Positions 25,837 to 34,572 of a stretch of DNA of 64,000 nucleotides are shown here, piece after piece (position 1 is the stretch's first letter; each line of letters begins with the position of its first letter). Position numbers and translations under genes: made by a program. The notes beneath the pieces are model-generated. The model was given only the letters and a program-made list of their open reading frames with translations, searched no databases and was not told where the DNA came from. Origin of the DNA: Rhizobium mesosinicum (lineage in GTDB: Bacteria; Pseudomonadota; Alphaproteobacteria; Rhizobiales; Rhizobiaceae); contig NZ_JAEUAK010000003.1 of assembly GCF_019511345.1 (NCBI RefSeq), positions 620,001 to 684,000 of the forward strand, in the 5' to 3' direction.

Positions 25837-26720
25837 CAGATGAGATCCACCTGCCGGGTACCGGCAACGCGCCAGGCAATCCGCATGGCGACAAGCAGCA
25901 CGATGACGACCACGGCAACCAGTGTGACGGCAATCGCCGATCCGAAAGGCCAGTTGCGCGATTGCAGGAAGAGGTCGACAAGCGCATTGCCGATGAAGAA
26001 CACCTTGCCGCCACCGAGAAGCTGCGGGATCAGGTATTCGCCGAGAAGCAAGATCATTACCAGCGCAACGCCTGTCATCACGCCCGGAAGCGATAGCGGC
26101 AGAGTGATACCGAAGAAGGTCGAGATGGGCTTTGCACCGAGATCGGCCGAGGCTTCCAGCAGCCGGCGATCCAGTTTTTCCAGGCTGACATAAATCGGCA
26201 TGATCATCAGCGGCAGGTAGCCGTAAACGATGCCGAGCAGCACGGCGCCGGGCGTATTGATCAGCCTGACATTTTCGATGCCAACGAATTCGAGCAGGTG
26301 CGGAATGCCGCGCGCGCCGAGCAGATACATCCAGGCATAGGTGCGCACCAGCAGACTGGTCCAGAAGGGCACGACGACAAGAGAGACGAGAAGCAGCCGC
26401 CGCTGCGGGCTTGCCTTGACCGCAAGGTAATAGGCGACCGGGTAAGCGACGGTGAGGCAGGCAGCCGCCCCGATCGGCGCCAGGATCAGCGTATTGACGA
26501 AGGCTGCCGAGCGCGCGCCGAGATTGGCGAACTGTTCGAAGGTAAAAGCCGCCTGATAGCCGCCTTCCGGCGCCCGTTCGCCAAAGGCGAAGACGATGAT
26601 CGCGATGAAGGGCAGCACCAGGAAGACGAACAGCCAGACACAGGCCGGGCCGACAAGAGCCACGGTGATCAGGCCTCGTTTGGTGGCATGGGGCAGGGGC
26701 ATGGCTTGGTCTTCATCCAC
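25836..26720 (-). CDS. ABC transporter permease, PotB type
   Basis: A 294-residue inner membrane permease; first helix near residues 14-38, then periplasmic loop and five further helices. The EAA loop is EASADLGAKPISTFFGITLP near residue 190. GGTGG lies before ATG 26720; ATG 26702 would shorten it by six residues and cannot be excluded. It lies 64 bp after the binding-protein gene, and that gap holds a strong stem-loop. Confidence 0.92.
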   Translation of the reverse strand: MDEDQAMPLPHATKRGLITVALVGPACVWLFVFLVLPFIAIIVFAFGERAPEGGYQAAFTFEQFANLGARSAAFVNTLILAPIGAAACLTVAYPVAYYLAVKASPQRRLLLVSLVVVPFWTSLLVRTYAWMYLLGARGIPHLLEFVGIENVRLINTPGAVLLGIVYGYLPLMIMPIYVSLEKLDRRLLEASADLGAKPISTFFGITLPLSLPGVMTGVALVMILLLGEYLIPQLLGGGKVFFIGNALVDLFLQSRNWPFGSAIAVTLVAVVVIVLLVAMRIAWRVAGTRQVDLI

Positions 26721-26737
26721 CGGATCAGAAAGCTGAA

Positions 26738-26770
26738 CCGGCTTCCCCGCTGCAGGTCGGGGGAAGCCGG
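26738..26770 (-). promoter_or_regulatory. Intercistronic stem-loop after the PotD-like gene
   Basis: A perfect 11-bp stem (CCGGCTTCCCC / GGGGAAGCCGG) with an 11-base loop sits between the binding-protein stop (26785) and the PotB-type start (26720). It is not followed by a T-run, so mRNA stabilisation or attenuation is more likely than full termination. Confidence 0.65.
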
Positions 26771-26784
26771 GATGCGAGATGGTC

Positions 26785-27948
26785 TTACGCCGACTTGAAG
26801 CGCGCCATCAGTTCGGCGCGGCCCGGATCGGTGAGCGTCACGGCGGCGCCGAATTCCAGCGGTGTCAGCGCGGCTTCGTCCGGATAGACGATCTTGTTCG
26901 ATGTGACCTCTTTCGGCAGCAGCGCAATGACGCGGCTATCGGTTGTTGGCGCACCGTTGGCGATGTGCTCCTTCACCGCATTCTGCGGGTCCATCAGGTA
27001 GTTGAGCAGTGCATAACCGGCAGCCTTGTTCGGCGCATCCTTCGGGATCGCGTAATAATCGGTCCAGATTTCGCCGCCGTCGGTGCCGAGGATATAGGCA
27101 AGTTCCGGCATGTCGCGGTTGAGCTGGGCGCCGTCATTGGTCCAGCACATGGTGAGCCATGCATCGGTCGAGCGCATGGACGGCTGGTAGTCGGAATTGA
27201 TTGCGAAGAGATGCGGCTTGACCTTGATCAGCAGCTCTTCGGCCTTGGCGAGCTCGTCAGCCTTGATCGAGTTGAAGTCATAGCCGAGTGCAACAAGCGC
27301 ACTGCCGATCGTCGTCAGCTGGTAGTCATGTACCATGGCGCGGCCATCGGCTTCGGTTTGAGCGATCTCGAAGAAGTCCTTCCAGCTCGAAAGCTTGGTC
27401 TTGATCTTTGAGGTGTTGACGGAGAAGCCGGTTGTGCCCCAGTTCTTCGGCACAGCATATGTCTTGCCGTCGATCTGGCCTTCCTTGGTGAAGCGCGGGC
27501 TTTCCGTTGCCTGGCTGAAGTTCGGGATCTTCGACAGGTCGAGCTCGTCGATCAGGCCGAGCTTGTGATGGGTCGAAATCGTATAGTTGGTCGGCACGAA
27601 GAGCGACCAGCCGGAAGCGCCTGCCTGCAGCTTGGCGAGCATTTCCTCGTTCGAACCGAAGACGTTGACTTCGACGGCGACGCCGGTTGCCGCCTTGAAG
27701 TTCTCGAAGGTTGCCGGGTCGTGATAGTTCGGCCATGTGGCGATCGACATCTGCGTGCCCAGATCTTCGGCCGCATAGGCAGGCGTCGACAGCGCGCCCG
27801 GGAAGCGCGACAGTACGGCGGTCGCAAGCCCCAGGCCGGTGACGCCGAGGAAGTGCCGGCGGCTGACGGAACCGCGCTTCAGGCGCATGAACTCATCCAT
27901 GAAGCCTTCGGTGGAAATGGGCAGATTGTCCTTATAATCCTTGCTCAT
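26785..27948 (-). CDS. Polyamine-type ABC binding protein, PotD/PotF family, Tat-exported
   Basis: A 387-residue binding protein. The N-terminus has a long charged region and then SRRHFLGVTGLGLA near residue 28, a twin-arginine signal; cleavage is after AYA near 59. The mature part follows PotD: IATWPNYHDP, then GSNEEMLAKLQAG, and PKNWGTTGFSVNTSK. ATG 27948 is chosen for the GGGAACAG site; the frame is open to 27996. Tat export suggests folding before export. It lies 22 bp after the ATPase gene. Ligand unknown, polyamine-like by family. Confidence 0.9.
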   Translation of the reverse strand: MSKDYKDNLPISTEGFMDEFMRLKRGSVSRRHFLGVTGLGLATAVLSRFPGALSTPAYAAEDLGTQMSIATWPNYHDPATFENFKAATGVAVEVNVFGSNEEMLAKLQAGASGWSLFVPTNYTISTHHKLGLIDELDLSKIPNFSQATESPRFTKEGQIDGKTYAVPKNWGTTGFSVNTSKIKTKLSSWKDFFEIAQTEADGRAMVHDYQLTTIGSALVALGYDFNSIKADELAKAEELLIKVKPHLFAINSDYQPSMRSTDAWLTMCWTNDGAQLNRDMPELAYILGTDGGEIWTDYYAIPKDAPNKAAGYALLNYLMDPQNAVKEHIANGAPTTDSRVIALLPKEVTSNKIVYPDEAALTPLEFGAAVTLTDPGRAELMARFKSA

Positions 27949-27970
27949 GATGCTGTTCCCTTGTTTTGGT

Positions 27971-29062
27971 TTATGCATTCGATGCTGGAAAGACATGGAT
28001 GGCGGCGGGGTCGAAACCGAGGAAAACCTCCTCGCCCGGTTCCACGAGATCGCTCTCGTTCATGCTGCGGCGGTCTGCTGTGATCAGGAAGTCGCCAAGC
28101 CCCGGAACGCTGACCGCATATTCGGCGGACGAGCCGAGGAAGATACGATGCGTCACGGTTCCCTTGAACGACGCGCCTGATGACGCAGCCTTGCGCGTCA
28201 GATGGATCGCCTCGGGGCGGAGGGCCGCTATAACCTCGCCCGACGCCAGCCGCTTGCCGCTGGCGATCGCTGTCCCATTGGCCAACCGGAGCGTCGTACC
28301 ATCCGCTTCCATTGCCGCGGCGATACGGTTCGTCTTGCCAACGAAATCCGCGACGAAAAGGTCGGCCGGACGGTCATAGACCTCCTGTGGGCTACCGAGT
28401 TGACGGATGCGGCCGGCGCTCATCACGCAGACGACGTCGGCCATCGAAAGCGCCTCTTCCTGGTCGTGGGTGACGAGGACGAAGGTGATGCCGAGTTCGC
28501 GCTGCAGGGTCTGCAACTCGATCTGCATCGCCGAGCGCAGCTTCTTGTCGAGTGCGGCCAGGGGCTCGTCGAGCAGTAGGACAGAGGGGCGGTTGACGAT
28601 AGCGCGAGCGAGCGCCACGCGCTGCTGCTGGCCGCCCGACATTTCATGGATCCGCCGCTTGGCAAAGCCGCCGAGCCGGACCATTTCAAGCGCCTCGGCG
28701 GCACGGCGGTCGATCTCTGCCGACCCGATCCTCGGGCGCATCTGTTTGAGCCCGTAGGCGACATTCTGCTCGACATTGAAATGCGGGAACAGCGCGTAGT
28801 GCTGGAAGACCATGTTGACCGGGCGGCGATAGGCGGGAACTCCGTTCATTTCGCGCCCGTCGATCAGCACCGTGCCTTCGCTCGGCTGCTCGAAGCCGCC
28901 GATCATGCGCAGGCAGGTCGTCTTGCCGCAGCCGGAAGGCCCAAGCAGCGCCAGGAAGGCGCCCTTCGGCACAGTGAGGTTGATGTCCGTTACGGCGGTC
29001 ACGGCGCCATAGTTTTTCGTGACCGAACGGAATTCGATATCGTTCGTCGAAGCGGATGCCAC
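27971..29062 (-). CDS. ABC transporter ATPase, PotA type
   Basis: A 363-residue ATPase. Walker A GPSGCGKTT near residue 40, signature MSGGQQQRVALARA near 140, Walker B VLLLDEPLAALD, and switch THDQEEALSMAD. The C-terminal TOBE domain covers about residues 285-363. First gene of the operon ATPase, binding protein, PotB-type, PotC-type, SDR. It is divergent from a LuxR-type regulator with about 190 bp between starts. Confidence 0.95.
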   Translation of the reverse strand: MASASTNDIEFRSVTKNYGAVTAVTDINLTVPKGAFLALLGPSGCGKTTCLRMIGGFEQPSEGTVLIDGREMNGVPAYRRPVNMVFQHYALFPHFNVEQNVAYGLKQMRPRIGSAEIDRRAAEALEMVRLGGFAKRRIHEMSGGQQQRVALARAIVNRPSVLLLDEPLAALDKKLRSAMQIELQTLQRELGITFVLVTHDQEEALSMADVVCVMSAGRIRQLGSPQEVYDRPADLFVADFVGKTNRIAAAMEADGTTLRLANGTAIASGKRLASGEVIAALRPEAIHLTRKAASSGASFKGTVTHRIFLGSSAEYAVSVPGLGDFLITADRRSMNESDLVEPGEEVFLGFDPAAIHVFPASNA

Positions 29063-29253
29063 GTCTGTTCCCTGCGGTTGGTTTGGAATGGCAGTCTATC
29101 GCTGCTCTTATTGCCACCGTCGTTAAGAAAAGAGTAAGCCTGGGCGTCCTGCACGGTATATACCCCGAGAGAGGTATTTAGGCACACAGTGTTTCGTGGA
29201 AGGTGTATATCTCAACTGCGTGAGATTGCGCGGAACGGCACAGGGGAGGGCTA

Positions 29254-30057
29254 GTGAGCATCGATCTGGAAACGCTGTTTGCCGCTTTCAATGCCACCGT
29301 TGGCAAATCAGCCATGACGGATGCGGGCTTCGGCGACACCTTCCGCCAGATGATGGCCGCGCTCGTGCGCTTCGACTATGTCGTCGTCTTTGCCTATCGC
29401 GGCAAAGAGCGGCCGATCGATCTCTACAGCACCTTCGATCGCGAAGAGCACGTTGTTTTCGTCACACTGTATCAGGCCGGTCCTTATCTGCTCGACCCCT
29501 TCTATCATACCGCTCGTGAACGTCGTGAAGGGGTCTTTAGGATGCGTGAACTGGCGCCGGATCGGTTCTTCTCCAGCGAATATTACCGCACCTATTACGT
29601 TCAGACCGGACTTGCCGAGGAAATCGGCTTCTTCGTGCCCATCGATGGCGATATTACTGTCGTCCTTTCGCTGATGCGGCGGGAAAAGACCGGTGTTTTT
29701 CCACCCGCTGAATTTTCGACGCTGAAAAAGGTCGAGCCGCTCGTGGCCAGCATGGTGAAACATTACTGGGCCAGGCTCGCGCCGCGCTTCGATGGCCAGC
29801 TTGCCGCAAGGGGCAAGAGCCGCCGCAAAAGCGAGAGCATCCCGCGCGCCGATACCGTCTGGCACGATCTCAACCTCACGAGCCGGGAAACGGCAATCGT
29901 CGAACTGGTGCTGCAGGGCCATTCGTCGGAATCGATCGGCCTGAGGCTCAACATTTCGACGGGAACGGTGAAGGTCCACCGCCGGAATGTCTACCGCAAG
30001 CTCGGTATCTCTTCGCAGACGCAGCTGCTCTCGCTCTATCTGAAAAATCTGAGCTGA
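29254..30057 (+). CDS. LuxR-family transcriptional regulator
   Basis: A 267-residue regulator starting at GTG 29254 (GGGGAGGG upstream). The C-terminal 65 residues are a LuxR/GerE helix-turn-helix (LTSRETAIVELVLQGHSSES, then GTVKVHRRNVYRKLGISSQ). The N-terminal 190 residues are a sensor domain with only a faint likeness to acyl-homoserine-lactone-binding domains (a LLDPFYHTA segment but not the full set of ligand tryptophan/tyrosine residues). No luxI-type synthase is in the window. Divergent orientation to the polyamine-type operon suggests control of that operon. Confidence 0.88.
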   Translation: MSIDLETLFAAFNATVGKSAMTDAGFGDTFRQMMAALVRFDYVVVFAYRGKERPIDLYSTFDREEHVVFVTLYQAGPYLLDPFYHTARERREGVFRMRELAPDRFFSSEYYRTYYVQTGLAEEIGFFVPIDGDITVVLSLMRREKTGVFPPAEFSTLKKVEPLVASMVKHYWARLAPRFDGQLAARGKSRRKSESIPRADTVWHDLNLTSRETAIVELVLQGHSSESIGLRLNISTGTVKVHRRNVYRKLGISSQTQLLSLYLKNLS

Positions 30058-30084
30058 GCGATTGCTGCGCGCTCCAGGCTGCCG

Positions 30085-31110
30085 TCAGGCGCGTGCCTCT
30101 GCCTCACGCAGCGAAATCAGCCGTCGCGCCGTCTCATCCCAGAGGATGAGCTTCACGCAGCCGAGGCTGTCACGCATATTGATGCGCCCAAGCTTCGCCA
30201 GTTCTGGGTAGTCCCGCAGCACTTCCGGCAACCTGTAAAATGGCACTCGGCTCGACAGATGGTGGACATGGTGCATGCCGATATTGGCGGTGATCCATCG
30301 CAGCGGGCGCGGCAGATCGTAATGCGAGGCACCATGCATGGCGGAATGGGGAAACGTCCATTCCGGAGGCGTGGACCAGTGAGTGTCTTCGAATTGGTGC
30401 TGGACATAGAACAGCCAGACACCCGCCGCTCCTGCAAGCAGAACGATCGGCAGATGGATCAGCAGAAATGGAACGATGCCGACGGCCCAGATGAGAAGAA
30501 TGGCAAGCGCAGCGATGCCGGCGTTGGTCGCCATCGTTGAAACCCAGGGCAGCGCCCCGGAGCGCATCATGCCGAACGGCAGTCTCTGTTTGAAGAGAAA
30601 AAGATAGGCAGGACCAATGCCGAACATGACCAGCGGATGCCGATAGAGGCGATAGGCCAGTTTTCCCCGACGCGTCAGGGCACGATATTCCGCGACCGTC
30701 AGCGTGGCAATATCACCGACACCTCTCTCGTCCAGATTGCCGGCTGAGGCATGGTGTTCCGCATGCGCACGGCGCCAATAGTCGTAGGGAGTGAGTGTGA
30801 GGACGCCGAGCAGGCGCCCCGTCCAGTCATCCCACTGACGTCGTCCAAAGAAAGAGCCATGCCCACAATCATGTTGCAGCATGAAGAGCCGCAAGAGGAA
30901 ACCGGCGGCTGGAACGACGAGGATAACGCCCAGCCAATAGCCGAAGTGGATTGCCACCCACGCCGCTGCCCAGAGAAGGACAAACGGGATTAGGGTCACG
31001 GCCAGTTCGTACAGGCTTCGTCCTGTATCGGGCTTTCGGTAGTTCGAGAGAATCTTGAGCCAGGCTTTTTCCGCACCGGCGTCTTGGCTGGCGGTCATCG
31101 TTGCGTTCAT
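30085..31110 (-). CDS. Fatty acid desaturase
   Basis: A 341-residue membrane desaturase. The three histidine boxes that bind the di-iron site are HDCGH near residue 97, HAEHHAS near 133, and HHVHH near 283. Hydrophobic pairs lie near 40-80 and 195-240. The pattern fits the acyl-lipid delta-12/omega-6 type. It introduces a double bond into membrane acyl chains, using reduced ferredoxin or similar. Its ATG overlaps the stop of a 66-residue gene upstream by 4 bp. Confidence 0.9.
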   Translation of the reverse strand: MNATMTASQDAGAEKAWLKILSNYRKPDTGRSLYELAVTLIPFVLLWAAAWVAIHFGYWLGVILVVPAAGFLLRLFMLQHDCGHGSFFGRRQWDDWTGRLLGVLTLTPYDYWRRAHAEHHASAGNLDERGVGDIATLTVAEYRALTRRGKLAYRLYRHPLVMFGIGPAYLFLFKQRLPFGMMRSGALPWVSTMATNAGIAALAILLIWAVGIVPFLLIHLPIVLLAGAAGVWLFYVQHQFEDTHWSTPPEWTFPHSAMHGASHYDLPRPLRWITANIGMHHVHHLSSRVPFYRLPEVLRDYPELAKLGRINMRDSLGCVKLILWDETARRLISLREAEARA

Positions 31111-31307
31111 AGTCGGTCGGCGTCTTTCTGTTCAGCAGCGCTGCGGAAGAAATGTTCGGCATGCTGGTAGTCATTTTCTGCGCCGATCCGATCGCCGGCC
31201 AAAGACTTCAGCTCGGCGAACTGAAGGTACTGCTTGTGTCGATCCAATAGGCGCTTCCTGGACGGTGTAGCACTTTGGTTGGGGTGGGCGAAATGGTGAT
31301 TACTCAT
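31107..31307 (-). CDS. Small DUF4167-like protein
   Basis: A 66-residue protein whose core (RHKQYLQFAELKSLAGDRI then ENDYQHAEHFFRSA) matches the short motif shared by DUF4167 proteins of rhizobia, which are normally several times longer. It ends in an ATGA overlap with the desaturase start, so the two are probably co-translated. The start ATG 31307 has only a weak ribosome site; the frame stays open to 31430 without conserved sequence. Function unknown. Confidence 0.7.
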   Translation of the reverse strand: MSNHHFAHPNQSATPSRKRLLDRHKQYLQFAELKSLAGDRIGAENDYQHAEHFFRSAAEQKDADRL

Positions 31308-31784
31308 GATAAATCCGAACCGCGATGGTTCGCTCCTGATTGTCTGGAAATGATTGCTTGAACGCTCTGCTCGGCGATCATCCGCGGTCGCAGTTTGCAA
31401 CTGATGCCTTGCCTTGGGAGACTGCGGCAACGCGTGTTAGCGATCGGCGAGATAGCGTTTCGCAGCAGATGGGTCGTTCCGATCTGGTCTGTATGGGAGC
31501 CACGCGCGGAAACAATACTCCACTGCGGCTGCTACAAATTGCTGAGGGGAGGGTCGCAGGCGCGCGTCGGCAATCGGACAACGGACCCTGCGTCATCGAG
31601 CATACAATATCCTCGAATATCTGCGATATTACCGCGGCATTGTGGCTGCATCACGTCCGGGATGCCTCCAAGCTATCCGGATCGAAAGAATTGTGTCGCT
31701 TCCCGCGCCCGCTGTTGAGCTGGCGACCAACGCAGGCTATCAGGACGGGCAACAAAGCCCCAGTTCCAAGAGACGCATCTGACA
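31308..31784. other. Divergent gap with one possible gene remnant
   Basis: About 480 bases between the DUF4167-like gene and the MYG1-type gene. On the plus strand, 31546-31782 is open and has tyrosine/isoleucine-rich, protein-like content (for example YNILEYLRYYRGIVAASR). It lacks an ATG and ends 2 bp before the MYG1 start. It may be a degraded or wrongly started gene. No other feature was found. Confidence 0.3.
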
Positions 31785-32705
31785 ATGACCCCTTCATACC
31801 TGGTTACGCATTCCGGCGGCTTCCACGCCGATGAGCTGCTTTCGAGCGTCATCCTGACCCGGCTGTTTCCTGAGGCCGCGGTTATTCGCAGCAGACACGT
31901 TGAATGGACCACACCGGCCACTGATCGGATCATTTACGACGTCGGCGGGCAGTATGACCCCATCGCAGGCATCTTCGACCACCATCAGCGTGGCGCGCCC
32001 GTGCGTGAGGACGGGCGGCCCTACAGTTCCTTCGGCCTGGTCTGGAAACACTATGGGGCTGATTATCTTGCAGCACTAGGAGTGCCCGAAGCGAATGTTT
32101 CGTCGGTGCATGCCTCTTTCGACGCCAAGTTCGTCTTGCCTGTCGATCTCACCGACAATGGTGCGCTTGATCCTTCCATCGCAGGCGAGCTGGCCGGCCT
32201 TACGCTGCCGGCCTTGCTGGAAACCCTGAAACCGGTTTTCGATGCCAAGGAGCCCGAGGCCGATGACCGGGCATTCCATGCCGCCCTTTCGATCGCACGA
32301 AGCTTCGTCGAGGCCGGTATCGCGACGCAGGATGCCAAGCTGCGCGCCGAAGCCCTCGTTCTCAAGGCGATCGACGAAACAGGCGAGGGGCATATCCTCG
32401 AACTGCCGATGGGCATGCCTTTTCGCGCGGCAATCGTAAGAGCCAAGGCTGATCATCTGCTTTTCGTCGTTCACCCTCGGGAAAACGATTGGTGCGTGAC
32501 CGGTATCCGCCGTGCTGACGAAGGCTTCGAACTGCGCGCCGATCTGCCCGCATCCTGGGCGGGCCTGACCGGCGACGAGCTTGAACGTATTTGCGGCGTC
32601 GAAGGAGCGACTTTCTGCCATAAGGGCCTCTTCGTCGCGGCAGCAAAAACTCGAGAAGCAGCATTTGCGATGGCACAAATCGCGGTAGAACAGGCGCTAT
32701 CGTAG
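31785..32705 (+). CDS. MYG1/UPF0160-family metal-dependent hydrolase
   Basis: A 306-residue DHH-superfamily-related protein. The two metal-site motifs are present: THSGGFHADELLSSV at residue 8, and YDVGGQYD followed by FDHHQRG near residues 47-66. MYG1 proteins are predicted phosphoesterases or nucleases; the eukaryotic one acts as a 3'-5' RNA exonuclease. The length fits the bacterial family. ATG 31785 is set by the motif position. Its cellular role in bacteria is not known. Confidence 0.9.
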   Translation: MTPSYLVTHSGGFHADELLSSVILTRLFPEAAVIRSRHVEWTTPATDRIIYDVGGQYDPIAGIFDHHQRGAPVREDGRPYSSFGLVWKHYGADYLAALGVPEANVSSVHASFDAKFVLPVDLTDNGALDPSIAGELAGLTLPALLETLKPVFDAKEPEADDRAFHAALSIARSFVEAGIATQDAKLRAEALVLKAIDETGEGHILELPMGMPFRAAIVRAKADHLLFVVHPRENDWCVTGIRRADEGFELRADLPASWAGLTGDELERICGVEGATFCHKGLFVAAAKTREAAFAMAQIAVEQALS

Positions 32706-32836
32706 GACGATCACGCACATCAACGACGTCGCTTCGGGCTAGTGAGGACAATGGTGTGCGATGAAGCGATTTATCAGCTGGCTTGCGTACAGCTTCGCTT
32801 GCGATCATCGTCTTCGGCATGATGACGGTTCAGGTT

Positions 32837-33373
32837 ATGCAGCGTCCTCGTCTACTGCCGCAGCGGAGCTTTCCGCGCTACGCTTATTTGCCAGGCCGGA
32901 TGCCTCATCCTGTACGGGATCCGGCAGGACATAGTTATCGGGTCGAGCCCGAGCCAGTTCTTCCCACACTCAATTCCGACGAATTCGCGTGGGGCGCGGA
33001 TCTTTTCAACCATGGTTATTACTGGGAAGCGCATGAGGCTTGGGAAGGGATCTGGCAGGTCGCGGAGAGAGGGAGTGCGCTGCACACCTTGCTCAAGGGG
33101 TTGATCCTGCTTTCCGCCGCCGGGGTGAAGATCCGTGAGGGCAAACGCGCACCGGCGATGCGCCATGCCGGCCGCGCTGCCGGGCTGTTTCGTCAACTAC
33201 CGAAAGTCCCGCATGACGCCTTTTCGCAGGCGCTCGGAATGTCGCTGACGACGCTTGCCGATAAAGCGGAAGCATCGGTAAGCGTCGCGCCAGTGTTGCG
33301 GATGACCACGCCGGGACAGCCGGAACCAGTCTATGATTTCATTCTTGGAGATCCACGAAGCCTTGCGCCATAA
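32837..33373 (+). CDS. DUF309 domain protein
   Basis: A 178-residue protein. Residues 50-110 carry the DUF309 pattern (HGYYWEAHEAWEGIW, then LLKGLILLSAAGVKIREGK). The N-terminus RPRLLPQRSFPRYAYLPG is the form usual in rhizobial members, so ATG 32837 is chosen although the open frame reaches 32783 and ATG 32819 is possible. Function unknown; the conserved histidine and glutamates suggest a helical metal- or ligand-binding fold. Confidence 0.82.
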   Translation: MQRPRLLPQRSFPRYAYLPGRMPHPVRDPAGHSYRVEPEPVLPTLNSDEFAWGADLFNHGYYWEAHEAWEGIWQVAERGSALHTLLKGLILLSAAGVKIREGKRAPAMRHAGRAAGLFRQLPKVPHDAFSQALGMSLTTLADKAEASVSVAPVLRMTTPGQPEPVYDFILGDPRSLAP

Positions 33374-33436
33374 AGGGTTTATTGGCAGCTCTGCCTGAGA
33401 CAACATAGGGGCAATCGCTATGGGCCTGGTTTTCCG

Positions 33437-33796
33437 ATGATGATGGCTCAATTTGATAATATGATGATAGTCAGACGCGTGATTGCAAAAGGTCTCCTGC
33501 TTCTCGCATTCTCCGGTCCGTGCTGCGGGCCATCGTTGGCTGCAGATGGGAAAGCAGATGTGTCAAAACTGCCGGAGGACGTGCGCGCTTTTATGGAGCG
33601 GCGCGATGGATGCGATCATTACCGCGGCGAAGATTCCCCCGACGCGGAGCGCAGGGCGCAAATCGACATGGAGCTGCAGCGACTCTGCATCGGAACCGAT
33701 GCAGAACTTGCCCGACTGAAGCGCGCCTATGCTGGAAATAAGGCCGTTCAGCATTCGCTTGACGGCTATGAAGTGGGCATTGAAACGGGAAACTAG
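33437..33796 (+). CDS. Small exported protein of unknown function
   Basis: Up to 119 residues. A signal-peptide-like segment (VIAKGLLLLAFSGP, cleavage after SLA) is followed by a mature part of about 80 residues with MERRDGCDHYRGEDSPD and then TDAELARLKRAYAG. Two cysteines (DGCDH and RLCIG) could form a disulfide. The same pattern occurs in small periplasmic proteins of rhizobia as far as I recall. The start could be 33437 or one of the Met codons at 33461/33464; none has a good ribosome site. Confidence 0.7.
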   Translation: MMMAQFDNMMIVRRVIAKGLLLLAFSGPCCGPSLAADGKADVSKLPEDVRAFMERRDGCDHYRGEDSPDAERRAQIDMELQRLCIGTDAELARLKRAYAGNKAVQHSLDGYEVGIETGN

Positions 33797-33845
33797 CTCA
33801 CCGATCGCTGAGAGCCGACCGACAGCGTCCATCATCAGCCTCTCG

Positions 33846-34223
33846 TCAAACTTCCATCACGTCTTCAAAAGCTCCCGGGAAACTCTGACGTGCCACTTTC
33901 TCGTTGATGATCAGCATTGCCGCATAGGACACGGGGTCGAAATCCTTATCGACAGCCACCACTTCTCGTCCAAAGAGCAGGTTGAGCCGAGCCGCGTCCA
34001 GATTGCCGCGCTCGAAGGGCTCCGCCCCGAAATAATGCCAAAGCGCATGCAGGAAGGCTGCGTCGACCCGGTGTTCAGCAGTGCCTGGCCGGGCGCGACG
34101 GGGCAGAGCCTTGATCGGCGTCACACCCTTCGGGTTGGCGCGGCGGATAGTGAATTGAATGCCGGTCCCTGGCATACCCGATGGAAAGCCACGGTGTTTC
34201 GTCATATCGGGAAGATTGGCCAT
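33846..34223 (-). CDS. Conserved hypothetical protein
   Basis: A 125-residue soluble protein, not recognised. ATG 34223 has a strong AAGGAGAG site 8 bases upstream, which decides the start; the frame is open to 34340. It has a basic proline/arginine-rich first half and a helical second half (FLHALWHYFGAEPFERGN, DPVSYAAMLIINEKVAR). No membrane segment or signal peptide. It stands alone between convergent and tandem genes. Confidence 0.65.
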   Translation of the reverse strand: MANLPDMTKHRGFPSGMPGTGIQFTIRRANPKGVTPIKALPRRARPGTAEHRVDAAFLHALWHYFGAEPFERGNLDAARLNLLFGREVVAVDKDFDPVSYAAMLIINEKVARQSFPGAFEDVMEV

Positions 34224-34572
34224 GGCTGGCTCTCCTTCGCAAACGGATAGTTCCAATGTCAGGCGCGTCGATAGCAATGCGTCGGGGCACACGCATAGCC
34301 GTTTAGGCGCTGCTTTACGAGCGTAGCAAGGTCTCTCCATTGAATATTTTACTCAATTCCCCCTGCGTGGAACTCGGCTCCAAATCTCGTTGGCAACAGT
34401 GCGAACAGGGCAAGGGGGGAGCAAAATAAGTAGGGGCCGAAGCCATCTGGTCCGACTGATCCCCGTCCGGTCTTCAAGTCAGATATGCCTGGAGATATCG
34501 ATTGTTCTTTCGTCGTCTCTGCCGCGGGCTGCCGCCGGCGGCCGTAAAGCAAGCCGCCGGCCGTCGTTTAGA
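34224..34572. other. Gap with a stem-loop at the end of the hsp20 operon
   Basis: About 350 bases without a supported gene. At 34534-34561 a GCCGGCGGC / GCCGCCGGC stem with a 10-base loop lies 11 bp beyond the stop of the second hsp20 gene and may end its transcript, though there is no T-run. A small minus-strand frame at 34349-34552 has no ribosome site or protein-like pattern. Confidence 0.5.

Noticed and set aside
31340..31834. A 164-residue plus-strand frame that runs into the MYG1-type gene
   Set aside because: It overlaps the true MYG1 start in another frame and has no conserved pattern.
34349..34552. A 67-residue minus-strand frame
   Set aside because: No ribosome site and no protein-like pattern; it lies in the gap after the hsp20 operon.
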